Assembly: GCA_905373785.1 (NCBI GenBank)
Contig: CAJPUK010000020.1
Span: 1 to 22,622, forward strand
Direction of reading: 5' to 3'
Origin: an uncultured Johnsonella sp.
GTDB lineage: Bacteria; Bacillota; Clostridia; Lachnospirales; Lachnospiraceae
DNA length: 22,622 nucleotides
Shown piece after piece: positions 7,471 to 15,228 of this stretch. The notes beneath the pieces are model-generated. The model was not told the origin of the DNA, searched no databases, and worked only from the letters and a program-made list of their open reading frames with translations. Numbering within the stretch: position 1 is the first letter of the stretch; every line of letters begins with the position of its first letter. Both the position numbers and the translations under genes were made by a program.

Positions 7471-9066
7471 ATGGATAAGAAAGGCTTGATAGAAAGCGGT
7501 AAGGTTTCGCTCGGTATAGAGCTTGGCTCTACCAGAATTAAAGCGGTACTTATTGATTTTGAGGGAGAGGTACTCGCAGTAGGTTTCCATGATTGGGAAA
7601 ATTCCTTTGTAAACGGAGTGTGGACCTACAGTCTGGAAGAGGTACATAAGGGACTTAAGTCCTGTTATAATTCGCTCAGACTTGCGGTAAAAGAAAAGTA
7701 TGCCTGTGAACTTAAAAAACTTGCCTCAATGGGAGTAAGTGCCATGATGCACGGCTATATAGCCTTAGATAAAGACGGCAATCAGCTCAGTCTTTTCCAG
7801 ACATGGAGAAATACCAATACTCAAGAGGCGGCAGATGAGCTTACCGAGCTTTTTGATTTCAATATACCGCTGCGCTGGTCTGTGGCACATCTTTATCAAA
7901 GAATTCTTGATAAAGAGCCTCATGTGGCAAATGTGGATGCGGTGTATACACTTGCAGCCTATATACACATGAAACTTAGCAGCAGTAAGGTAATAGGTAT
8001 AGGAGATGCTGCCGGAATGTTTCCTATAGATTCGTCCAAACATGATTATAATGAGCAGATGGTGGAAAAGTTTGACGTCTTAAGTGCAAAACATGGATTT
8101 AAGAAGGGCTTGAGAGAAGTTTTTCCGAAGGTATTAACTGCCGGAGAGTTTGCAGGAAGCTTAAGCAAAGAAGGAGCGGCATTACTTGATGAAAGCGGGA
8201 ATCTTTTGGCAGGTGTGCCTATGTGTCCTCCGGAGGGAGACGCAGGTACCGGAATGGTCGCTACCAACTCCGTAGCTCCGAGAACAGGTAATGTCTCAGC
8301 CGGCACAAGTACATTTGCCATGATAGTACTTGAAGAAGACCTTAAGAAGCTCTACAGGGAAATAGATATGGTTACTACACCCTCAGGCTTCCCCTGCGCC
8401 ATGTCACATGCCAATAACGGCACTTCGGATCTTAATGCCTGGGTTGGGATTTTTAAAGAATTTTTGGAGCTTATGGGGCATAAAGTGGATATCGGAGAGC
8501 TTTTTAACAAATTATATACCAATTCACTTAACGGAGATAAGGACTGTGGAGGGCTTTTAGCCTACGGATATTATTCAGGTGAAAATGTTACCATGATCAA
8601 TGAGGGTAGACTTGCCTTCTTAAGAACTCCGGACAGTAAGTTTAATTTGGCTAATTTTATGAAGGTAAACCTGTATACCTCACTGGGGGCAGTAAAGCTC
8701 GGACTTGATATACTTCTTAAAGACGAGGGCGTAAAGCTTGACAGGATCATGGGACATGGAGGCTTCTTTAAGACCAAGGAAGTGGGTCAAAGGTATCTGT
8801 CAGCCTCAGTCGGAGCGCCTGTAACCGTTATGGATACTGCGAGTGAAGGCGGAGCCTGGGGTATAGCCCTGCTTGCTGCCTACCTTGCAGATAAGAAAGA
8901 GGATGAAAAACTTGAGGACTATCTTGATAAAAGGATATTTGCAAGACTTTCAGGAGTAAGTATAGAAGCTACTAAAGAAGATATTGAAGGTTTTGACAAG
9001 TTTATGGAAAGATATGTTGCCGGACTTGAGGTTGAGAAGGCTGCTATAGAAGCCATGAAGTGGTAG
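7471..9066 (+). CDS. FGGY-family carbohydrate kinase
   Basis: A 531-residue kinase with the two-lobed FGGY (actin/hexokinase-like) layout. The N-terminal phosphate loop is SLGIELGSTRIKAVLID (residues 13-29). The substrate-lobe motif is MGVSAMMHGYIALD. The likely catalytic base is Asp257 in PPEGDAGTG. The phosphate-binding turn is GNVSAGTSTFAM (273-284), and an adenosine-binding GHGG occurs in the C-terminal lobe. Length is within the ribulokinase/xylulokinase range, but it does not clearly match either, so the sugar is not assigned. It probably phosphorylates the ketose produced by the two dehydrogenases. Start: GGAG at 7460-7463 upstream of ATG. It is the last gene of the operon, followed by a long hairpin terminator. 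Confidence 0.9.
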   Translation: MDKKGLIESGKVSLGIELGSTRIKAVLIDFEGEVLAVGFHDWENSFVNGVWTYSLEEVHKGLKSCYNSLRLAVKEKYACELKKLASMGVSAMMHGYIALDKDGNQLSLFQTWRNTNTQEAADELTELFDFNIPLRWSVAHLYQRILDKEPHVANVDAVYTLAAYIHMKLSSSKVIGIGDAAGMFPIDSSKHDYNEQMVEKFDVLSAKHGFKKGLREVFPKVLTAGEFAGSLSKEGAALLDESGNLLAGVPMCPPEGDAGTGMVATNSVAPRTGNVSAGTSTFAMIVLEEDLKKLYREIDMVTTPSGFPCAMSHANNGTSDLNAWVGIFKEFLELMGHKVDIGELFNKLYTNSLNGDKDCGGLLAYGYYSGENVTMINEGRLAFLRTPDSKFNLANFMKVNLYTSLGAVKLGLDILLKDEGVKLDRIMGHGGFFKTKEVGQRYLSASVGAPVTVMDTASEGGAWGIALLAAYLADKKEDEKLEDYLDKRIFARLSGVSIEATKEDIEGFDKFMERYVAGLEVEKAAIEAMKW

Positions 9067-9176
9067 CGGAAAGAGGTCTTTAAATTTTTTAAGTTTATAA
9101 ATACAGCTTGTATTTAAGTTGCCTGTATTATAATACTTATAAAGTTATAACCTAAAATTAAATACAAACAATAAAT

Positions 9177-9281
9177 AAAGAGTTGTTGCAAAATAGAGAT
9201 TATGCACAGGATGCATAGACATTTCAGTATAATGTCATTGTGTATCTTGTGTGAAAATCTTAAAATGCAGCAGCTCTTTTT
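9177..9281 (+). terminator. Very long hairpin terminator at the operon end
   Basis: AAAGAGTTGTTGCA (9177-9190) pairs with TGCAGCAGCTCTTT (9266-9279), followed by a short U-tract. Inside, AGATT (9197-9201) pairs with AATCT (9256-9260), CACAG (9205-9209) with TTGTG (9247-9251), GATGCATA (9210-9217) with TGTGTATC (9239-9246), and GACATT (9218-9223) with AATGTC (9231-9236). Several pairs are G-U wobbles only in plus-strand RNA, so the fold acts as an RNA transcribed in the operon direction. The 103-base length is far beyond an ordinary terminator. Confidence 0.7.
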
Positions 9282-9302
9282 GTAAAAAATTAAATTTTCA
9301 TG

Positions 9303-9332
9303 TAGAAAAAATGACTTAAAACGTAGTATAAT
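9303..9332 (+). promoter_or_regulatory. Sigma-A-type promoter for the 9399 gene
   Basis: TATAAT at 9327-9332 is a consensus -10. TAGAAA at 9303-9308 is a four-of-six -35 with an 18-base spacer. It lies after the operon's hairpin terminator and about 65 bases before the ATG. Confidence 0.6.
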
Positions 9333-9398
9333 ACATTTCGGTATTCAAGAAATTGGAATATATTAAGTTGAAGAATAAAAAAGAAAGAAGGTTTTTAC

Positions 9399-9896
9399 AT
9401 GAGTAATTACACAAAATTCAAATGGTTGTTCACACTCTTATCAACTAAAGAAGGCAGAAGGGTACTTTTTATTCCGATTATAATTCTTATAGCATTTTCC
9501 GGCTATACGATTTATCAAATGGAATTTAATTCCAAGCCGGATAGGGTAGAGATGCAGGATGGCAGCGGTGATATATTGCTTACAAAAAGAAGTGAGTTTT
9601 CTGCTATTAAGCTGCCGAAAGAAGTAGGAGAGATAAGAGATATCATCGGTGAGGATATGAAGGTAACAGCCTATGATGTGTTTGTTGATACCGATAATAA
9701 TATAAAATCCGCTACTGTAAATATTAAGGCTGATGAGGCAAAGGCACAGGAGATTATAGCTTTATACGAAAATAAATACAGTTTGGAAAAAGACATGTCA
9801 GATTGGGAAGGCAATGCACAAGGATATGATATGAGTCTTTATTATGATACAAATGGCAAAAGGATAGATATAGAACTGAAAAAAATCAGTGATTAA
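9399..9896 (+). CDS. Membrane-anchored protein of unknown function
   Basis: A 165-residue protein that I do not recognise. A basic N-terminus is followed by one membrane segment at about residues 24-40 (LFIPIIILIAFSGYTIY). The remaining ~120 residues are charged, soluble and probably extracellular, with no cysteine and no lipobox. The C-terminal part (about 75-163) looks like a small alpha/beta domain (VTAYDVFVDTDNNIKSATVN). AGAAGG lies upstream of the ATG. It has its own promoter (9303-9332) and a strong terminator (9909-9953), so it is monocistronic and not part of the sugar operon. Confidence 0.8.
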   Translation: MSNYTKFKWLFTLLSTKEGRRVLFIPIIILIAFSGYTIYQMEFNSKPDRVEMQDGSGDILLTKRSEFSAIKLPKEVGEIRDIIGEDMKVTAYDVFVDTDNNIKSATVNIKADEAKAQEIIALYENKYSLEKDMSDWEGNAQGYDMSLYYDTNGKRIDIELKKISD

Positions 9897-9908
9897 AAAG
9901 TTATAAAT

Positions 9909-9953
9909 AAAATAAGTGCTGAGAGCGATTGGTGGCTGTCAGCACTTATTTTT
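9909..9953 (+). terminator. Rho-independent terminator
   Basis: AATAAGTGCTGA (9911-9922) pairs perfectly with TCAGCACTTATT (9939-9950) around a 16-base loop. A-rich sequence lies before it and TTT after it, so it can work in both directions. It ends the 9399-9896 gene and may also stop the convergent toxin-antitoxin transcript. Confidence 0.85.
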
Positions 9954-10033
9954 AGTTTACATTTGCTGTTTTCTCAGGTGTAGGATTTTGATGAGTACCT
10001 TTGTTTTTTATAAAGCCAAATATAGAACTATTA

Positions 10034-10303
10034 TCATATCTGATAAATGCTGCTTCTATGTCCTATATCAATAAAAATAAGCACAAGTTTATCATCTTGT
10101 ATATCACCTAAAATTCTATAATCCCCAACTCTATATCGCCAATATTGACCCAAATCGGCAGTAAGTCTATTACCATGTATACGAGGATTTTCGCAGCCTA
10201 CGAGGTTTTTATCAACCCATGATTTTATTATTTTTTGAGTTTGTTTGTCAAGCTTCTTAAATGCTTTGTCAAATTTTTCGGTAGTAAGTATTTTATAAGT
10301 CAT
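10034..10303 (-). CDS. RelE/ParE-superfamily toxin
   Basis: An 89-residue protein with the RelE fold signature: an N-terminal helical hairpin (FDKAFKKLDKQTQKIIKSWV), then the strand region YWRYRVGDYRILGDI and a C-terminal IDIGHRSSIY. Arg63, Arg83 and Tyr87 line up with the catalytic Arg61, Arg81 and Tyr87 of E. coli RelE, so it may be an active ribosome-dependent mRNA interferase. The start is set at ATG 10303 because it overlaps the antitoxin stop in an ATGA junction (10300-10303), with GGAAAGAG upstream. A longer in-frame start at 10321 lies inside the antitoxin gene and is less likely. Co-transcribed after the antitoxin. Confidence 0.88.
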   Translation of the reverse strand: MTYKILTTEKFDKAFKKLDKQTQKIIKSWVDKNLVGCENPRIHGNRLTADLGQYWRYRVGDYRILGDIQDDKLVLIFIDIGHRSSIYQI

Positions 10304-10524
10304 AAATTCAGCTCTTTCCAAAGCTCATTTATCGGTTTGGTTTTTAATTGTCCTGTTACTTTTTCATTTTCATATTCTGAAAGCACCCTAAGGTCGTATT
10401 CCTCTTCAATTCGTTCGAGCATAGTAACTCTAATTATTTCAGATAAGCTACAGTTATTGATTTTTGCATAAGATTTTAAGATACGAAGCTCTTCATTAGG
10501 AACCCTTAAACTAATTGTAGACAT
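10300..10524 (-). CDS. RelB-like ribbon-helix-helix antitoxin
   Basis: A 74-residue partner of the RelE-like toxin. The N-terminus (MSTISLRVPNEELRILKSYA) is a ribbon-helix-helix DNA-binding strand and helix, as in RelB-like antitoxins. The acidic C-terminal half should wrap the toxin. Two nearby ATGs exist (10530 and 10524); 10524 is chosen because AAAGGAGG is seven bases from it, while the other is only one base away. Its gene ends in an ATGA overlap with the toxin start. A palindrome overlapping the promoter suggests the usual autorepression by the antitoxin and the toxin-antitoxin complex. Confidence 0.87.
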   Translation of the reverse strand: MSTISLRVPNEELRILKSYAKINNCSLSEIIRVTMLERIEEEYDLRVLSEYENEKVTGQLKTKPINELWKELNL

Positions 10525-10538
10525 ATTCATACCTCCTT

Positions 10539-10576
10539 TGCAATACAATTGTATTACAAAATAAACTATTTGTCAA
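10539..10576 (-). promoter_or_regulatory. Toxin-antitoxin promoter with palindromic operator
   Basis: On the minus strand, TTGACA (10571-10576) and TACAAT (10548-10553) are separated by exactly 17 bases, a near-consensus sigma-A promoter. The -10 is embedded in a perfect palindrome, AATACAATTGTATT (10542-10555), extending to 20 bases (10539-10558) with one mismatch pair. This is where an RHH antitoxin would be expected to bind and repress. Confidence 0.85.
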
Positions 10577-10641
10577 ATGTGGTATAAATAATGAGAAAGC
10601 TTAGCATAGTAAATCCGATTAGCAATATTATATCTTTTCTT

Positions 10642-10824
10642 GTTACAGTTTGGGTAGGTCATTCATCTTCGTAAAAAAAACTAAAACTATTTAAATTTTA
10701 TCTATAAATTAGACGAGATGAATTCCGGCGGCAGCCTGATAGATATACATATATAATATACACCTTAAAGCAAGCTTTCATTTGGTATATTGTGCATGTA
10801 TATATAAACTACCTGAACTGTAAC
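10642..10824 (+). repeat. Three-stem folded element (structured RNA or MITE-like)
   Basis: The closing stem pairs GTTACAGTTTGGGTAG (10642-10657) with CTACCTGAACTGTAAC (10809-10824). All 16 positions pair if two G-U wobbles are allowed in plus-strand RNA. Inside are two further arms. ATTCATCT-CGT (10661-10672) pairs with ACG-AGATGAAT (10713-10723). TATACAT (10744-10750) pairs with ATGTATA (10796-10802), continued by AATATAC with GTATATT and capped by AAAGC-AA-GCTTT (10767-10778). A GC-richer junction segment, CCGGCGGCAGCC, lies between the arms (10725-10736). No coding sequence was found. It lies upstream of the toxin-antitoxin promoter. Confidence 0.55.
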
Positions 10825-10871
10825 TTTTATTCGTCACCGCCCCTTGAAATTATTGTATCTATATGTTACTA

Positions 10872-11136
10872 TGACTTCGTAAAAAAGATATAAAGAGTTG
10901 TAAGTAAAGATAGATATATTAATGCAAATACTACACATTGACCGGTTTTTAAATAAAGTATTTTATATATTTTAACCAAAGGTAAAACTATTGGCAGTTG
11001 GAGAAGGTTTAGATAGAAATAAACAGTACAATGCCACTTACTTTTTCTGCTTATTTCTGATTCTGTGCTGCCAATAAAAATATTTATTGGTTTTGTGTCT
11101 TGTAGATATTCTACTATGTGTATTCCTTTATTTTAG
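10872..11136 (-). pseudogene. Possible relic of a membrane-protein gene
   Basis: About 88 minus-strand codons are open without a stop, ending at a TAG at 10869-10871. The frame lacks a plausible ATG or GTG start. The translation is protein-like and hydrophobic (for example QLPIVLPLVKIYKILYL, then VVFALIYLSLLTTLYIFF), resembling two membrane segments. It may be a decayed gene end; chance openness in AT-rich DNA is a real alternative. The same DNA also contains nested inverted repeats. Confidence 0.22.
10990..11094 (+). terminator. Nested inverted repeats with terminator-like hairpin
   Basis: ATTGGCAG (10990-10997) pairs with CTGCCAAT (11068-11075), enclosing AGAAATAA (11015-11022) with TTATTTCT (11051-11058). 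Overlapping the right arm, CCAATAAA (11071-11078) and TTTATTGG (11083-11090) form an eight-base stem with a four-base loop, followed by TTTT. This last hairpin could terminate plus-strand transcription ahead of the 11169 gene. The rest of the gap 10549-11168 shows no gene on the plus strand. Confidence 0.4.
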
Positions 11137-11168
11137 ATAAATTTTTATAGAGTTAGAAGGAAGTATTT

Positions 11169-11792
11169 ATGAATAAAATCATCTTGGGAACTGTAATTAT
11201 ATATTTTTTAATTATAATGAACGGCTGCAATACGGTAAATAAAGAAGCATATAGCATTGATTTTATAGACTATGATATTAAATATGAAATTGACATAGAC
11301 AATGATGGAAAGCCGGATTCAGTAAAGGTATTTATTGATGCGGATGATTACATAGGATTAGAGGTAAATAATCAAAAAGAAATAATAGGCTACAGTGAAG
11401 AAGGGGTTAAAAGTGTGCTTATACATGATAATAAAGGTAATTACTGTGTAGGTGTACCAATTCACTATGATAATGATATGATGATAAGCAAATTTTACGG
11501 ATTAAATAAAGACGCTATAGTATATAAATCAACTGTAAATGGATATGTAAAATCTGCATATCAAAACTTAGGTTTATATGTGGAAGACAGAAAATATATT
11601 ATAGGATTTCAAAACACAATCGGCAGATATCTGATAAATCCTGATTTGAGCCTTACTTTAGAGGGGAATTACGCTGTAAATGATTTTAAACATACACTTG
11701 TAAAAGAGCTAAAAGCCTATAAGTATAATGACCAAACCGATGTTTACGAAATACATACATATCAGCAAGGGGAAGTCTTAGATCTATACTAA
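11169..11792 (+). CDS. Putative lipoprotein, probably truncated by an in-frame stop
   Basis: A 207-residue lipoprotein with its cysteine at residue 20 (IMNGC). A DxDxDG calcium-loop-like motif (DIDNDGKPD, residues 42-50) resembles those of VCBS/FG-GAP or dockerin-like proteins. I do not recognise the family. AAGGAAG precedes the ATG. The TAA at 11790-11792 appears premature. The same frame continues for 28 more codons (11793-11876), reading like the end of a small SH3-type fold (YFKTKNGAKGYILRKI), and stops at 11877-11879 in an ATGA overlap with the next gene. The ancestral product was therefore probably about 236 residues. Whether the shorter form is functional is unknown. Confidence 0.7.
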   Translation: MNKIILGTVIIYFLIIMNGCNTVNKEAYSIDFIDYDIKYEIDIDNDGKPDSVKVFIDADDYIGLEVNNQKEIIGYSEEGVKSVLIHDNKGNYCVGVPIHYDNDMMISKFYGLNKDAIVYKSTVNGYVKSAYQNLGLYVEDRKYIIGFQNTIGRYLINPDLSLTLEGNYAVNDFKHTLVKELKAYKYNDQTDVYEIHTYQQGEVLDLY

Positions 11793-11879
11793 ACGGATAT
11801 GCGAAACCTGATTTATTTTAAGACTAAGAATGGGGCTAAAGGATATATACTCAGAAAGATATCTAAGGGAGCAATATGA
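11793..11879 (+). pseudogene. In-frame continuation of the 11169 gene after a stop
   Basis: The reading frame of the lipoprotein gene resumes immediately after its TAA and encodes 28 residues including MRNLIYFKTKNGAKGYI. It ends with TGA at 11877-11879, which overlaps the next start codon (ATG at 11876) as ATGA. That coupling is what one expects of a genuine original gene end. Confidence 0.55.
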
Positions 11880-12217
11880 AAAATAATTCGGATATATTTT
11901 TGTGTTATGAAAATATATCGGCACTTTACAAGATAAATTATAATAAAAATAAAAGTAGTTCAGGTAACGGAGAAAATGAAATAGAGTTATTGGTAAAAGA
12001 GGGTTGAGATAGGTGTTATATAGACGGTAAATATATATACTTTTTTGATGAAGATATGCTTAATAAATATATTTTAGAAGGAAATAAAGTTTACTCTTCT
12101 AAAGTATACTATGATGTGAATTTTAAGATCACTCCTAATACACATTCGATACTAACACTTGAATGTTCGGTTAAAGAGAATGATGAAAGAGTTATTTATA
12201 AACAGCAAAGGGGGTAA
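11876..12217 (+). pseudogene. Small gene interrupted by one in-frame TGA
   Basis: From ATG 11876 (AAGGGAG ribosome binding site just upstream) the frame runs 113 codons to TAA at 12215-12217, with a single internal TGA at 12005-12007 (codon 44). Both halves read as coherent protein: FLCYENISALYKINYN before the stop and KYIYFFDEDMLNKYILEGNK after it. The style resembles the propeller-like protein at 13771-15159. A TGG-to-TGA change is the simplest explanation. It starts by ATGA overlap with the previous frame, so it was once the second gene of a coupled pair. Family unknown. Confidence 0.65.
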
Positions 12218-12225
12218 CATTAAAT

Positions 12226-13518
12226 ATGATTATAAGGACAGAAGGGAAGGAGAGGCACAATTATTTATTAAATAGAAAAAAAATATCCCTTTTAGTACTT
12301 GCTGTACTTCTAATATTTTCCGGCATTATAGTATCAAATCTGATTAATAAAATAAATACTCAATGGGAGTGGGTAATCAAACCAAGTTTGCATAAAGATA
12401 TAAGTTTTTTAGAGGGGAATTTATTTAAATTTTATAATAACAGAGGGGAAGTTTGTATTATTGATGCAAGTACCAAAGATGTTTATGAGTATCCACTTTT
12501 TGATGATATTGATTTTGATAGAGAAAATGTATTTATTGCAAATAAAAATTCTTCTTTTTTCTATGTTGATAAAGCAGGTAACAAGTTATCGGATAAAACC
12601 TATGAAAATATATATTCTCTTAAAGATGGTTTATCAGCAGTTAAGCTTAACGGTTTGTGGGGGTTTATAGATAAAGACTTTAATCAGGTTATTACTTTTA
12701 ATTTTTATGATGTACATTTATTTTATGAAAATTATGCTGCAGTCATGAATAAGGATAATAAGTGGGGGTTTATAGATGTAGCCGGAAATGTAACAATAGA
12801 TTTTCAGTATGATGAAGTAATGAATTTTCATGAAGGTTTAGCAGCTGTTAGGCAGGGGGATAAATGGATTTTTATAAATAAGAAAGGAATTAAAGTAACA
12901 AATACTTTTTATGATGAAATCAATGATTTTCATGAGGGTTTGGCAGCTATAAAAAGACAAGATAAGTGGGGATATATAGATAAAAATGGTAAAGAGGTAA
13001 TCTTGTGTAAATATGATGCTGCTCATAACTTTAGTGAAGGTCTTGCTGCCGTTTCAGTTAATAATTATTTGAATGACGGCTGTACTGCATGGGCTTATAT
13101 AGATACTAAGGGCGAGATTGTAATACCTTTTTACTCATATAGTGCTATAGGTGGAATTCCTTTAATTATCGGTGAATTTCATGATGGAAAAGCCTTTGTA
13201 ACAAAAGATTTAGTATCCGTTATAGGAAAGAATGGAGAAAATATTTTTCGAGGGGATTCTTTATTTTTTATTTCAAGAGCAGAATATTATAAGGATTATT
13301 CCGCAATGATCGGATACATTTATTCAGACTCAAGTATGAAAATAAAAAAGTACGGTCTTTTAAATTTAGAGGGGGAGGAAGTATTAAAACCGGTATTTGA
13401 TTATATTGAAGATATATATGGGGAATATATGATAGTTGCTGACATAAAGAATGGAACAGATATGAACTACGGCATAGTTAGAATAAAATCAAATAAAAAG
13501 TACTCCAATAAGGAGTAG
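12226..13518 (+). CDS. Membrane-anchored WG-repeat protein
   Basis: A 430-residue protein with one N-terminal membrane segment (about residues 18-40) and then at least five WG-type beta repeats. These follow the pattern (F/S/N)-x-EGLAAV..-(D/N)KWGFID..G: GLSAVKLNGLWGFID, YAAVMNKDNKWGFID, GLAAVRQGDKWIFIN, GLAAIKRQDKWGYID and GLAAVSVNN...AWAYID. WG repeats are common in surface or secreted proteins of gut Firmicutes; their binding partners are mostly unknown. AAAGGGGG lies upstream, with a rather long 11-base spacing to the ATG. The frame is intact, unlike its left neighbours. The C-terminal ~120 residues lose the repeat periodicity. Confidence 0.85.
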   Translation: MIIRTEGKERHNYLLNRKKISLLVLAVLLIFSGIIVSNLINKINTQWEWVIKPSLHKDISFLEGNLFKFYNNRGEVCIIDASTKDVYEYPLFDDIDFDRENVFIANKNSSFFYVDKAGNKLSDKTYENIYSLKDGLSAVKLNGLWGFIDKDFNQVITFNFYDVHLFYENYAAVMNKDNKWGFIDVAGNVTIDFQYDEVMNFHEGLAAVRQGDKWIFINKKGIKVTNTFYDEINDFHEGLAAIKRQDKWGYIDKNGKEVILCKYDAAHNFSEGLAAVSVNNYLNDGCTAWAYIDTKGEIVIPFYSYSAIGGIPLIIGEFHDGKAFVTKDLVSVIGKNGENIFRGDSLFFISRAEYYKDYSAMIGYIYSDSSMKIKKYGLLNLEGEEVLKPVFDYIEDIYGEYMIVADIKNGTDMNYGIVRIKSNKKYSNKE

Positions 13519-13531
13519 AAGGATTTATTGA

Positions 13532-13711
13532 TTACATTCTATAGAAAAAACGGAAGACGGATCAAATATTGACTATGAAATAATCAATGCACCAAGGTAT
13601 CCTATAGATTATGATTCTTTTATACAAGACTATGAAGTTAATGATAACTTTTTATACACTATGTCTAATGAAGAGTTCAGTATAGAGCAAGAGGAAAAAA
13701 TAAATATGTAG
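13532..13711 (+). pseudogene. C-terminal gene fragment related to the 13771 protein
   Basis: Fifty-nine codons follow a TGA and end at TAG 13709-13711, without a proper start. The translation contains EKTEDGSNIDYEIINAPRYP, which resembles NTSDKSYINYEIIDTSL in the neighbouring 13771-15159 protein. It is best read as the tail of a lost paralogue left by duplication and deletion. Confidence 0.5.
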
Positions 13712-13770
13712 ATATCTGTAAATTATTTACTATGGTTTTAGAATAGAACAAATTTAAAATCGGAGATTAA

Positions 13771-15159
13771 ATGGCTATGAAAAGGAAAATAAAAATATTA
13801 TTGATAGTAGTATTCTTAATAGTACTAATACCTGTTTTATTAATTTTTGTATTTCCTTATTTTGATTTTATGTATGTATCTGCAGACAAGCATTGGCTAA
13901 AAGGAAAGATAGCGGATCAAGATGATAATACAGGTGGTAAGAGTATTAAAAAAGTAGAACAGGGAGAAAATGTAGAATATTTTGTTTATAAAGACAGATT
14001 AATGAGTATAGAAGATACAGATGATAAGGTAAAGGAAATATGTAAACTACCTAACGATATTGTGGGAGTTTCAGTAAAAGATAAAGATATTCTTCTATAT
14101 GATAATAATTCAAATATTTATAATATAATCTCAGGCATAGAGAGAGGAAAGATACTTAGCACATGGGGCGATATATATTTGGAAGGCAGAAATATATACA
14201 TATTAAATTATAAGGTTAATTATGAGAAATATGATTTAAATGGAAAAAGAATTTTTTTAAATAAATTAGAATATATTTCACCTTTCAATAACATTATATT
14301 TGATGATTATGTTGTTTCGGTAGATGGTCATGGCGGTTTAGAAATAAATGTTCCGAGCTATTATATGTTTGATATAAATAAGATAAAGTATCAACTACCC
14401 GGACTAAAACTGTTAAGGTATTATTTGCCACCTGCAGGGTGGAATTCTTACAGAGAAGAAGATATTTTACCATACGATTCATTTGCGGAAAAAGTAGATG
14501 AAACTGCAAGGAAAAGAATATCAACAACAGATGCTGCTGATAGAAATATTGATAATTATAATTTGCAGAGTATAAACTTATATGCTAGAGAATTGTTAGA
14601 AGTTTCAGATGGGTATATATATATATTGGGAATGCAGGTAATTAATTACAGAGATAGAGAATATAAAGAAAAGTTATCAAAAATAAGTTTCAGAGAGCTG
14701 ACAAGTGAAGAAATAAGTGAGGTAATGTATGAAACAGATGAACATAAAATATTTAAAATTAAGGTAGATGATATTAAAAACACTTCGGATAAATCCTATA
14801 TTAATTATGAAATTATAGACACAAGTTTGAGGGATAAAGCTATTATAGAAGGGATTGCAATTAGAGGCAAGATATTATACTTATTGTATAATGATCTTTT
14901 CGACAATGAAAAAGGAGATAAAAACTTATATGTATTTTCTATAGATAGTGATACAGGTCTATACAAAGAAATTTATAAAAAGAAAGTCTTTTTTTCAGAA
15001 CAATCAGATCCTGAGATTTTTTGCACAGATGAGCATATTTTCATATATGAGTATAGTAATGATTATGAAAAGATCTGTATTACGAGGATTAACCGATATG
15101 GCAGCAATCCTGTTTTGATAATAGATGAGAATGGGAAAATAGTGATGAAGCCTTTATAA
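13771..15159 (+). CDS. Membrane-anchored beta-propeller-like protein of unknown function
   Basis: A 462-residue protein with an N-terminal membrane segment (about residues 7-30, LLIVVFLIVLIPVLLIFVF). The body is rich in short beta-strand units such as YFVYKDRLMSIED, IVGVSVKDKDILLYDNNSNIY, DIYLEGRNIYILNYK and ILYLLYND. This pattern resembles DUF5050-like or other propeller domains on the outer face of the membrane. No catalytic motif was seen. Start: GGAG six bases upstream of ATG 13771; a second ATG two codons later is possible. Fragments in front (11876-12217 and 13532-13711) look like relatives, so this may be the surviving member of a small local family. Confidence 0.75.
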   Translation: MAMKRKIKILLIVVFLIVLIPVLLIFVFPYFDFMYVSADKHWLKGKIADQDDNTGGKSIKKVEQGENVEYFVYKDRLMSIEDTDDKVKEICKLPNDIVGVSVKDKDILLYDNNSNIYNIISGIERGKILSTWGDIYLEGRNIYILNYKVNYEKYDLNGKRIFLNKLEYISPFNNIIFDDYVVSVDGHGGLEINVPSYYMFDINKIKYQLPGLKLLRYYLPPAGWNSYREEDILPYDSFAEKVDETARKRISTTDAADRNIDNYNLQSINLYARELLEVSDGYIYILGMQVINYRDREYKEKLSKISFRELTSEEISEVMYETDEHKIFKIKVDDIKNTSDKSYINYEIIDTSLRDKAIIEGIAIRGKILYLLYNDLFDNEKGDKNLYVFSIDSDTGLYKEIYKKKVFFSEQSDPEIFCTDEHIFIYEYSNDYEKICITRINRYGSNPVLIIDENGKIVMKPL

Positions 15160-15228
15160 AAAGATGATTGATAAAATTTTACTTAAGAAGTAGTGGGGAA
15201 TTGGCTGTATCTCAAATGAGAGTAACAT

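Noticed and set aside
9955..10033. Minus-strand protein tail beyond the toxin (text such as NKGTHQNPTPEKTAN)
   Set aside because: It looks coding-like, but the frame meets a stop just upstream inside the toxin gene, and it has no start or ribosome binding site.
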